Shown here one piece after another: positions 1 to 5,265 of a DNA stretch of 5,265 nucleotides. Every line of letters starts with the position of its first letter. The first letter of the stretch is position 1. Origin of the DNA: Verrucomicrobiales bacterium. Its GTDB lineage: Bacteria; Verrucomicrobiota; Verrucomicrobiia; Limisphaerales; UBA1100. The translations under genes were made by a program, and so were the position numbers. The notes under the pieces are model-generated. The model worked only from the letters and a program-made list of their open reading frames with translations, made no database searches and was not told the DNA's origin. Location of the stretch: the NCBI GenBank assembly GCA_002724615.1, contig PBPF01000116.1:7837-13101 (forward strand), written 5' to 3'.

Positions 1-422
1 GTCTTCCCGGAAAAATCCGCAATCAATGCCGAGATATTGACCAACCGGCGGCCGGCCTCCTCAGAGACCTTAAACAACGTGGCATGCTCGATGAAACCTT
101 GGTGATATGCGGAGGGGAATTTGGCCGGACAATTTACTCGCAAGGCAAGTTGACCAAGAATAACCATGGCCGCGACCATCACGGACGCTGTTTTACGACT
201 TGGGTAGCCGGCGGCGGCTTTAAAGCCGGCTACGAACACGGACAAACCGACAATCATAGCTACAATATCGTCAAGGATCCGGTGCATATTAATGACCTTA
301 ACGCCACTCTACTTCAGCAAATGGGCATCGACCACGAGCGCTTGACGTATCGATTCCTCGGTCTCGACCAACGTTTAACTGGCGTCGAAGGCGCAAAGGT
401 GATTCCGCAGCTGGTGGCTTGA
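1..422 (+). CDS. DUF1501 family protein, C-terminal part (5' end outside window)
   Basis: The open frame enters the window (first full codon at position 3) and ends at TGA 420-422, giving 139 C-terminal residues. DUF1501 proteins belong to the alkaline phosphatase/sulfatase-like superfamily. They are usually about 400-480 residues, often secreted by the Tat route, and abundant in Planctomycetota and Verrucomicrobiota, commonly beside DUF1549/DUF1553 genes. Recognisable family segments are the L-DLK-RG-LDETLV strand, GGEFGRT, a [19 protein letters not shown] block with the His/Asp cluster typical of the metal-site region, [15 protein letters not shown], and a C-terminal [28 protein letters not shown] stretch. 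The end of the protein is complete by comparison with the family. The biochemical role is not established for most members; involvement in sulfated or complex polysaccharide use is a common guess only. The N-terminus and any signal peptide lie outside the window. It converges on the symporter gene, 46 bp away. Confidence 0.92.
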   Translation, partial: LPGKIRNQCRDIDQPAAGLLRDLKQRGMLDETLVICGGEFGRTIYSQGKLTKNNHGRDHHGRCFTTWVAGGGFKAGYEHGQTDNHSYNIVKDPVHINDLNATLLQQMGIDHERLTYRFLGLDQRLTGVEGAKVIPQLVA

Positions 423-460
423 GCGGACGCTCTTTCAGGCTCGGAACATTTTCAGTAGAC

Positions 461-491
461 AAACCCACCTATTCTGTTGAGGCGGGTTTTT
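461..491. terminator. Bidirectional hairpin between convergent genes
   Basis: AAACCCACC (461-469) and GGCGGGTTT (481-489) form a 9-bp stem around an 11-nt loop, and T487-T491 make a short T-run on the plus strand. Read on the plus strand the stem has one A-C mismatch; read on the minus strand the same position becomes a G-U wobble, so the minus-strand RNA folds better. It can end both the DUF1501 transcript and the symporter transcript. The distal arm encodes Lys-Pro-Ala near the symporter C-terminus, and the symporter stop codon (469-471) sits at the stem-loop junction. The T-tract is short, so efficiency is uncertain. Confidence 0.55.
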
Positions 492-2061
492 CATCGTCCA
501 TGTACTGGTCCACGATGGCTGCACCAACAGAATCGCCAAAGCAATTCACCGCCGTCCGAAAACGGTCCAGCAACCAATCCACCATGAGAATCAGGCTAAT
601 ACCCTCCACTGGCAACCCTACAGCATTCAGCACAATCAACATCGTGACCAATCCGGCCTCCGGGATCCCGGCTGCTCCAATCGCCGCCAGCGTAGCAGTG
701 ATAGCAATGGTTACTTGTGCCATCATATCTAACTCCTGCCCGGTGAATGGGAAATAAATTTGGGCAATGAATATTGCAGCGGCGGCCTCGTACAGTGCCG
801 TACCATCCATATTGATTGTAGCACCTAGAGGTAATACAAACTTGGTTGATTTCTTTGAAACACCAGCCTTATCAACCGCACATTCCATGGTTACTGGCAA
901 GGTTGCCGAGGAGCTAGCTGTTGAAAAAGCGGTTAGCACTGCCTGAGACATATTTTGAAAAAAGGTGAATGGATTTTTTCGGGTAAAGAACCAGTAAAGA
1001 ATAAACAAGGTAACAAAGGCGTGAAAAGCGAGCCCCAGTATAATGGTCAATATATATGCACCTTGTTGACCGGCCATTTCAGCAATCTTCCCCTCCAGAT
1101 TAGCCTCACCAAATTTGGAAGCTACCAAACAAAATATCCCTATCGGCGCGATGTTCATCAGAAGCATCACAAATGACATCAGCGCGTCGTTGAACTGATT
1201 GATCATTCGGGTAATCGCAAACACCTTCTCTCCCATTGTCGTCAGCATCGCCGCAAAAATGATGCTGAACACGATCAGCGGCAACAGGTTCATCTCGGCT
1301 GCTGATTTAAAAAGGTTATCAGTCACAAGCATCTTCAAGATATTCTCAAGAATATGCCATATGGTCTTTTCCTCCCCTGCGGACTTGCGTTGAGCCACCG
1401 CCTTTGCATAAGCCTTATCAGCGTTATCAGCATTGGCTTGGGCTTCATCAACAGCGATCTTTAGCTTTTCATTGTCAGCGTCCTTGCTGAAATCTGCCTT
1501 GGCTTTTGCCAATTTTTTTGCAGCCTCTTGTTGTGTCTTTTTAGCCTCCTTTTCTGCTTCTATTGAATCCTCACGCTTCTTCTCAGCTTCCACAGCATGA
1601 GCCGCCTCCTCGTTCTTTGAAGTATCTTCATCAAGTTTCTTTTTCTTGCTTGCTTTAAGTTCAGCTAAATCAGCTTCCGCTTTGACCTTTTCTTCGCCAG
1701 TAGAGTTTTCAACCTTTGCTTGTGCCGCAGCTAAATCCTTATCAACACCCGGCTCAAAAATATTCACGACGATTAACCCCACCGTGACGGCCAGAACCGT
1801 AGTGCACATGTAATACGCAATTGCCACACCGCCGGGTTTCCCGAGTTTACGAACATCCCCAAGGCCCAAGATACCGCTCATGACTGATGACACCACCAAA
1901 GGTACCACCATCATCATGAGGAGACTCAGGAATACCTCGCCGCCTACCTTGAATTTAACAGCGATTCCGGGCGCAAAGAACCCGATGGTTATGGCTGTGA
2001 TTATAGCGCCAATGATAAAAGCTGTGAGGTTTCCGTGTCCCGCTGGTTTTTCTTCGCTCAT
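469..2061 (-). CDS. Dicarboxylate/amino acid:cation symporter (SDF/DAACS family), EAAT-like, with large TM3-TM4 insertion
   Basis: This 530-residue protein is an inner-membrane secondary transporter, probably taking up glutamate/aspartate or C4-dicarboxylates with Na+ or H+. The usual bacterial length is about 400-440. TM1-TM3 fall at about 12-31, 41-65 and 77-100, and TM4-TM6 at about 236-358. HP1 has S380-T-A-S-S-S-A-T-L-P389, TM7 has N417-M-D-G-T421 followed by E425, the HP2 tip is AAGIPEAG (463-470), and TM8 has D495, D499, R500, R502, T503, N506 and D510. By alignment from memory, D495, D499, R502, T503, N506 and D510 match GltPh D390, D394, R397, T398, N401 and D405. E425 and R500 match EAAT-type positions (EAAT3 E374, R445) rather than GltPh. 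Residues 106-232 are a charged Ala/Lys/Glu-rich insertion. ATG 2061 starts a plausible MSEEKPAGH cytoplasmic tail; no strong Shine-Dalgarno precedes it. The gap of 57 bp to the upstream SBF-like gene on the same strand suggests cotranscription. Confidence 0.95.
   Translation of the reverse strand: MSEEKPAGHGNLTAFIIGAIITAITIGFFAPGIAVKFKVGGEVFLSLLMMMVVPLVVSSVMSGILGLGDVRKLGKPGGVAIAYYMCTTVLAVTVGLIVVNIFEPGVDKDLAAAQAKVENSTGEEKVKAEADLAELKASKKKKLDEDTSKNEEAAHAVEAEKKREDSIEAEKEAKKTQQEAAKKLAKAKADFSKDADNEKLKIAVDEAQANADNADKAYAKAVAQRKSAGEEKTIWHILENILKMLVTDNLFKSAAEMNLLPLIVFSIIFAAMLTTMGEKVFAITRMINQFNDALMSFVMLLMNIAPIGIFCLVASKFGEANLEGKIAEMAGQQGAYILTIILGLAFHAFVTLFILYWFFTRKNPFTFFQNMSQAVLTAFSTASSSATLPVTMECAVDKAGVSKKSTKFVLPLGATINMDGTALYEAAAAIFIAQIYFPFTGQELDMMAQVTIAITATLAAIGAAGIPEAGLVTMLIVLNAVGLPVEGISLILMVDWLLDRFRTAVNCFGDSVGAAIVDQYMDDEKPASTE
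1366..1746 (-). other. Coding segment for charged helical/coiled-coil insertion in the symporter
   Basis: This segment encodes residues 106-232, between the end of TM3 (NIFEPG) and the start of the TM4 region (TIWHILENILKML). It is dominated by Ala, Lys, Glu, Asp and Gln, has almost no aromatic residues and no Cys, and shows runs such as EAEKKREDSIEAEKEAKK and AAKKLAKAKADFSKDAD, as expected for a long amphipathic coiled coil or single alpha helix. In the GltPh topology the TM3-TM4 loop is extracytoplasmic, so the segment should project into the periplasm. Structure and placement are inferred from composition and position. Confidence 0.75.
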
Positions 2062-2118
2062 GACAAGAAATGATCTTATCTGTCAGAATGGTACCCGCGA
2101 AAAACTATGGCGCAAGGG

Positions 2119-3144
2119 TTATTTCTGTTGATGACAATTCATGGCAGGAGTATTACCGCAAGTCTTGTCAGGATTAATCTTCTTCTCCAAAACAGGTACC
2201 AGAAGAGTATCTAAAATTAGCTGAAAAAGGTGGTAGAGCACTAAAGGAACAGCCCCAAATGGTACATGCGCAACCAATGCAGGAGCGCCACCTGGATGAT
2301 CCAGAAAAAATGTCCGCCATATGAACATCCCGTTTGGTAGCGTCTTCTGGGAACCGCAAAAGATGACAGCTGATCGCTCATTCCAGGACAAGCGCAGCAT
2401 CCCAGTGGAAAGAAGGATGGAGCCAAGTAAAAGGAGATGCAGCACGGCACTCGCGCCAAGAAAACGCAGGGCTAGCGAAGGCGCACTCTGCAGTTCTTTT
2501 TCTGCGGCAGAAAAACCAGCATAAACAAACATGAGGATAATGATTTGCGGAGCAACCTTTATGACGGGATGGAACTTAACTGTTTTTTCCCAAAATATCC
2601 GCCGCACTATCTGCCCCAATAGAATTGGCAGAAGCACTACGAGAATCATGCGCTGAATCATGTTTACCAATGGAAATTCAATAGTTGCACCGATGCTGAC
2701 CTGAAGAATGAGCGGAGTAAGGATAAAGGTGAGCCCATTGGAGAGGAGCGTGCAAATCAGGGCTAGTTCCCGACTGCCACCAGCCATGTGTGTAAGGGCG
2801 ATGGCGGATGCAAGACTGCCAGCTTGAGCGGCCATGATCATCATCGCAGTTGTGAAATGTGGCTCATTAGCTGGCGCGAAAAGGATCGCAAGCCCAAAGG
2901 CAACAGTGGGCGCGATAAGGTAAATATGTGCCAATGCCACTAGCCAAGCTTTCCAATTAGCGGCCTGAGCGGCTAGCTTTCTGGCGTCCATCATAAAGGA
3001 GGTCAGGAACAGCATGACGCCGACAAATACTTGGATGACCCAACTCGAGTGCGCCAGCAATTCACCACCTTCGGGCCACGCTAGACCGATGGGAATCAAA
3101 AGAATCAAACAAGCAAGAAACCAGTAGCGCTTAATTGCACTCAC
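2119..3144 (-). CDS. SBF-like (bile acid:sodium symporter superfamily, YfeH/SLC10A7 type) membrane transporter
   Basis: A polytopic inner-membrane protein with about ten hydrophobic segments and the motif pattern of the SBF-like family (PF13593; E. coli YfeH, yeast Rch1, human SLC10A7). From the GTG start it has 341 residues, near the family norm of about 330-340. The first repeat has QAGSLASAIALTHMAGGSRE (about 107-126), matching the family's S-x-A-T-x-AGG pattern. The second repeat has FCGSQKTLPNG (about 262-272), the characteristic CGS-K-L signature before the crossover helix. The substrate is unknown; eukaryotic members affect calcium homeostasis, and ion or organic-anion transport is possible here. 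Start choice: an in-frame TTG at 3174 lacks any Shine-Dalgarno, whereas GTG 3144 follows purine-rich GGGGAGAGA and gives MSAIKRYWFL leading straight into TM1. The C-terminal 15 or so residues are polar. It lies 57 bp upstream of the symporter gene and is probably in the same operon. Confidence 0.9.
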   Translation of the reverse strand: MSAIKRYWFLACLILLIPIGLAWPEGGELLAHSSWVIQVFVGVMLFLTSFMMDARKLAAQAANWKAWLVALAHIYLIAPTVAFGLAILFAPANEPHFTTAMMIMAAQAGSLASAIALTHMAGGSRELALICTLLSNGLTFILTPLILQVSIGATIEFPLVNMIQRMILVVLLPILLGQIVRRIFWEKTVKFHPVIKVAPQIIILMFVYAGFSAAEKELQSAPSLALRFLGASAVLHLLLLGSILLSTGMLRLSWNERSAVIFCGSQKTLPNGMFIWRTFFLDHPGGAPALVAHVPFGAVPLVLYHLFQLILDTLLVPVLEKKINPDKTCGNTPAMNCHQQK

Positions 3145-3174
3145 TCTCTCCCCGACCTTTCCCCTGAACAACAA

Positions 3175-3195
3175 GCAGTATTTGAAATAAACTGC
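3175..3195. repeat. Imperfect 21-bp dyad upstream of the SBF-like gene
   Basis: The perfect outer arms GCAGT (3175-3179) and ACTGC (3191-3195) flank an AT-rich centre that pairs at two further positions. It lies about 31 bp before GTG 3144 in the gap between the kinase and transporter genes (3145-3275). It could be an operator or a small 5'-UTR hairpin; a chance dyad is also quite possible. I see no convincing promoter or terminator in the rest of this gap. Confidence 0.25.
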
Positions 3196-3275
3196 AAAAC
3201 GCCAATTAACCTACACACGACAAACAATTTGAATTCGCTGGTATATTGCCAAGCTTCCATATTCACCGCAAAAGC

Positions 3276-4067
3276 CTAACGCACGCCAAGGGCCTTGTGC
3301 AAATCGCGCAGCACGTGTGCCATAAACGGGTAACGCTGGTCGGGCAAAAATGAAAGGCACTTCATAAGAAGGCTATCCAACACGACCGGGACGTTCGGGT
3401 TTAGATCGCGCGGCCGTCGAATTAGATACTTTGGGTTCAACTGGTTGCGAAGCACCTCCTGGGGCGACTGGCCTTCGAATGGCTTGATGCGAGTAACCAG
3501 CTCGTAGGCTGTAACAGCAAACGAGTAAATATCGGCGCGCTGATCAACCTCCCAACCCTTTGCAATTTCAGGCGGCATATAAAGTGGTGTGCCTGATTTG
3601 CGGGGAAGCTTGGCCGGCTTATCTGGAATGGGCAATGCTGTATCAAAATCACATAGCATCAATGTTCCACCACGGCTGATCTGCAAGTTCTCCGGCTTGA
3701 AATCCAAATGCATAAAACTATTTCCATGCACATGTGCCAACGCACCTGCCATGTCTACCAAAAGATCACTGAGGCTGTCATGCAACAAAGGGGAATCCTG
3801 AATCATCAAAGTGCGCAGATTAGCTCCTTCCACATAATCCAGCAGCATGTAGCTCCGCCCTGATTTTCGGCCATGTTTAATGTAACGAATGACATTGGGA
3901 TGTGGCTTGATTTTAGCCATCACCTCACAACCACGCCTAAACATTTTGGGGCCAGACGATGTGATACTGAAATTGTTGTTGAGGAGCCTCAATGCGTAGT
4001 TGCGCCCAGCTTTATCAGTGGCTAGCCAAATAGTAGCAAGACCGCCTGAGCATATTTTCTCCCTCAA
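3276..4067 (-). CDS. Ser/Thr protein kinase-fold protein with altered catalytic motifs (possible pseudokinase)
   Basis: A single Hanks-type kinase domain, 263 residues from TTG 4067, with no transmembrane segment or sensory domain, so probably cytoplasmic. Motifs in order: glycine loop CSGGLAT (6-12); the VAIK motif as YALR, with Arg27 replacing the ATP-anchoring Lys; alpha-C Glu48; catalytic loop H120-L-D122-F-K124-P-E-N127 (HLD instead of HRD, with the catalytic Asp, Lys and Asn kept); D140-F-D142 in place of DFG; SGTPLYMPPE (158-167) as activation/P+1 segment; Asp179 of subdomain IX; Arg245 of subdomain XI. Asp, Asn and the metal-binding Asp remain, so residual activity or nucleotide binding is possible, but the K-to-R change normally cripples catalysis. 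The frame upstream of TTG encodes FGDYRL, typical of the start of this domain, so translation probably begins around 4100-4106. It lies upstream of the two transporter genes on the same strand, about 130 bp away; a regulatory link is only a guess. Confidence 0.88.
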   Translation of the reverse strand: MREKICSGGLATIWLATDKAGRNYALRLLNNNFSITSSGPKMFRRGCEVMAKIKPHPNVIRYIKHGRKSGRSYMLLDYVEGANLRTLMIQDSPLLHDSLSDLLVDMAGALAHVHGNSFMHLDFKPENLQISRGGTLMLCDFDTALPIPDKPAKLPRKSGTPLYMPPEIAKGWEVDQRADIYSFAVTAYELVTRIKPFEGQSPQEVLRNQLNPKYLIRRPRDLNPNVPVVLDSLLMKCLSFLPDQRYPFMAHVLRDLHKALGVR

Positions 4068-4110
4068 GCGATAATCGCCGAATAGTTCATTTTGCTTGAT
4101 CGCGATGAAG

Positions 4111-4116
4111 CCTCCT
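4111..4116 (-). promoter_or_regulatory. Perfect Shine-Dalgarno AGGAGG for the kinase gene
   Basis: The minus strand reads AGGAGG here, the strongest ribosome-binding sequence in the window. The kinase frame is open back to a stop at 4140-4142 and contains no ATG, GTG or TTG between this site and TTG 4067. In-frame ATC codons lie at 4106 (4-nt spacing) and 4100 (10-nt spacing). Starting at 4100 would add 11 residues ending FGDYR before the TTG codon, completing the first kinase strand. This suggests a rare AUC start, or a sequence error near the start. Confidence 0.5.
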
Positions 4117-4118
4117 AT

Positions 4119-4216
4119 CGGTTTGACTGATACGTGTCCCTATCAAAATTTGAGCATTTTAACAACCAAAACCGAATCTGCTTGGCTCGGGCCAACAATA
4201 TCCATGTAATGGGCCC
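4119..4216. promoter_or_regulatory. Divergent intergenic region between kinase and CPBP protease genes
   Basis: About 100 bp of AT-rich sequence separates the two divergent genes, so both promoters are expected here. On the plus strand TTGACT (4123-4128) resembles a -35 box, but the best -10 at proper spacing (AAAATT, 4145-4150) is poor. On the minus strand TAAAAT (4161-4156) resembles a -10 box without a good -35. An ATG at 4204 is followed directly by TAA. No convincing operator was found. Promoter positions are therefore only suggestions; the location is argued mainly from gene orientation. Confidence 0.35.
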
Positions 4217-5161
4217 GTGTCTGGATTGCGACCTGCATGGTTTACACTCGGCTATCTCGTGTTTGCCTTTGTAGGTGGAGCGTTACTTGCACCTTGGGCA
4301 TGGTGGGCCGTGCACGGGGATGTACCTGCTCTATCTTTCTTTGATTTTTTGGAGCGGCATGATGATTTCCATCGCTACGTAAACCGATGCGTGCTTGGAC
4401 TGGCCATTTTAGCCCTTTGGCCAACACTAAAACTTGCTGGCAGTGCCTCAAGTTACGACATGGGCTTAGCCAAAAGCGGCTTAGAGAAACGCAATTTGAT
4501 TGCCGGCTTTTCGATCGGTATCGGGTCATTGGCGGCGCTGGCCGTTCTTGGCATCGCCATTTCACCAATGCGCTTAAACCTAGACTATTCCGCTGCTGAA
4601 TGGGGGCGACATCTGCTCAATGCAGGTATCGCAATGGTACTGGTGTCCATTCTAGAGGAAATCCTGTTTCGCGGTGTGCTCTTCGGCAACCTGCGCCGCG
4701 CAATCCCGTGGCAAACGGCAGCTTTAATGGCCTCTTTGATATTTGCGTCTGTCCATTTTCTCGGTGCACGCCCAGAAAACCCTGATCCTATGCATTGGCA
4801 CACTGGAATCACTTTTCTGGGCTCCATGTTTCACCTTGGCCCTTGGTGGCTGCCTAAGTTCTTGAGCTTGTTTTTGGCTGGCGTAGTTCTCTGTTGCCTC
4901 TATCAAAGGACAAATAACCTCTATTGCTCAATTGCAGTACACGCCGGCTGGATACTGGGTGGCAAGACGCTCGTAATGGTGACCGACTATAACGCGGTTA
5001 AGGGTGCCTTCAGCCCTCTTGACACCGTGCTTTGGGGCAAAACCAATATTCTTGAAGGACGCATGACAGCAGGACTACTGCTGTGCATTGCATTCTACCT
5101 ATTTTATTACTTGGAAAACCAACAAGAACAAGCCGAACCCGACTTGGCGGACGCAACGTGA
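4217..5161 (+). CDS. CPBP family intramembrane metalloprotease (CAAX prenyl protease 2/Abi)
   Basis: A 314-residue multi-spanning membrane protein with the three zinc/catalytic motifs of the CPBP (Rce1-like) family: E147-E148-I-L-F-R152 (EExxxR), F176-A-S-V-H180 (FxxxH) and H242-A-G-W (motif 3). Hydrophobic segments lie at about 9-31, 57-72, 93-116, 132-147, 165-183, 212-230, 232-250 and 283-299. Members cleave substrates within the membrane or act in protein maturation, bacteriocin self-immunity or membrane homeostasis; the substrate here cannot be told. Between motifs 2 and 3 is a long polar/His-containing stretch (H193, H195, H206), and the Asn often found four residues after the motif-3 His is Ile246. 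GTG 4217 is the first usable start after an in-frame stop at 4160-4162; a TTG at 4226 is an alternative, and no clear Shine-Dalgarno is present. It is transcribed away from the kinase gene and followed after 16 bp by a zinc-ribbon gene. Confidence 0.93.
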   Translation: MSGLRPAWFTLGYLVFAFVGGALLAPWAWWAVHGDVPALSFFDFLERHDDFHRYVNRCVLGLAILALWPTLKLAGSASSYDMGLAKSGLEKRNLIAGFSIGIGSLAALAVLGIAISPMRLNLDYSAAEWGRHLLNAGIAMVLVSILEEILFRGVLFGNLRRAIPWQTAALMASLIFASVHFLGARPENPDPMHWHTGITFLGSMFHLGPWWLPKFLSLFLAGVVLCCLYQRTNNLYCSIAVHAGWILGGKTLVMVTDYNAVKGAFSPLDTVLWGKTNILEGRMTAGLLLCIAFYLFYYLENQQEQAEPDLADAT

Positions 5162-5177
5162 TACAGGCTGGAGCTTG

Positions 5178-5265
5178 GTGTACCCCGGGCAGTGCCATGC
5201 CTGTGGTGTAAATTTAAATAGTCGCATTCAGAACTCCATCTGCGATTCGTGCCGAGCAACCATCC
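5178..5265 (+). CDS. Zinc-ribbon protein, probable ComF-like N-terminus (3' end outside window)
   Basis: An open frame runs off the right edge. From GTG 5178 it reads YPGQCHACGVNLN, then ICDSCRATI: two CxxC pairs (Cys codons at 5193, 5202, 5241 and 5250) about 12 residues apart. A (V/F)YP-x-x-C-x-x-C-G opening followed by a second CxxC is characteristic of the double zinc ribbon at the start of ComF family phosphoribosyltransferase-like proteins, linked to DNA uptake and metabolism. The phosphoribosyltransferase domain would lie outside the window, so the assignment rests on about 29 residues. Start is uncertain: GGAG at 5170-5173 precedes both TTG 5175 and GTG 5178. The short gap after the CPBP gene suggests one transcript. 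Confidence 0.55.
   Translation, partial: MYPGQCHACGVNLNSRIQNSICDSCRATI

Noticed and set aside
955..1393. Plus-strand open frames of 73 and 64 codons antisense to the symporter
   Set aside because: They lie fully within the well-supported symporter gene, have low-complexity or basic composition without recognisable motifs, and are explained as shadows of it.
1366..1746. Insertion as a tandem repeat or a mobile insert
   Set aside because: The segment is repetitive in composition but no exact repeat unit or flanking direct repeats were seen, and the frame is intact.
3196..3275. Promoter or terminator between kinase and SBF-like genes
   Set aside because: The best -35/-10 pairs had only weak matches, and the small inverted repeats (such as GCTT/AAGC) lack a stable stem and T-run.
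4064..4090. Nine-codon ORF MNYSAIIA as a leader peptide
   Set aside because: It has no Shine-Dalgarno at proper distance (AGGAGG is 20 nt away) and no regulatory codon pattern, so I list it only as one explanation for the kinase start.
4242..4599. Open frames in other frames or antisense within the CPBP gene
   Set aside because: They overlap a gene with three intact family motifs and show no domain or convincing start of their own.
5158..5214. GTG overlapping the CPBP stop (GTGA) as a coupled downstream start
   Set aside because: That frame stops after 17 codons at TAA; the frame with two CxxC pairs is a better candidate.

Overview
This 5.3 kb window holds four complete genes and two genes cut by the window edges. 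The organism is probably a member of the PVC group (Planctomycetota/Verrucomicrobiota). The main evidence is the DUF1501 protein at the left edge, a family greatly expanded in those phyla. A free-standing Ser/Thr kinase-fold protein, mid-range GC, weak Shine-Dalgarno signals and frequent non-ATG starts are compatible but less specific. The phylum is an inference, not a proof.

Layout. Positions 1-422 (+) are the C-terminal 139 residues of a DUF1501 protein. It converges on a minus-strand block, with a hairpin (about 461-491) that can serve as terminator for both sides. The minus-strand block reads right to left. First is a kinase-fold protein with altered catalytic motifs (3276-4067, probably starting further upstream). 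Next is an SBF-like (YfeH/SLC10A7-type) membrane transporter (2119-3144). Last is a dicarboxylate/amino acid:cation symporter (469-2061). The two transporters are 57 bp apart and probably share an mRNA; the kinase lies about 130 bp upstream of them. A divergent intergenic region (about 4107-4216) separates this block from a plus-strand CPBP-family intramembrane protease (4217-5161). That gene is followed after 16 bp by the start of a zinc-ribbon protein resembling the ComF N-terminus, cut by the window end.

Notable points. The symporter resembles animal EAAT glutamate transporters at its substrate- and ion-coupling positions, and carries a charged, Ala/Lys/Glu-rich helical insertion of about 127 residues between TM3 and TM4, predicted to lie outside the cytoplasmic membrane. 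The kinase has Arg in place of the ATP-anchoring Lys, HLD for HRD and DFD for DFG. Its reading frame contains recognisable kinase sequence upstream of the first canonical start codon, next to a perfect AGGAGG that has no ATG/GTG/TTG behind it in frame. No mobile element, CRISPR array, tRNA or rRNA was seen. I do not see a clearly new multi-gene system; the most original elements are the symporter insertion and the degenerate kinase.
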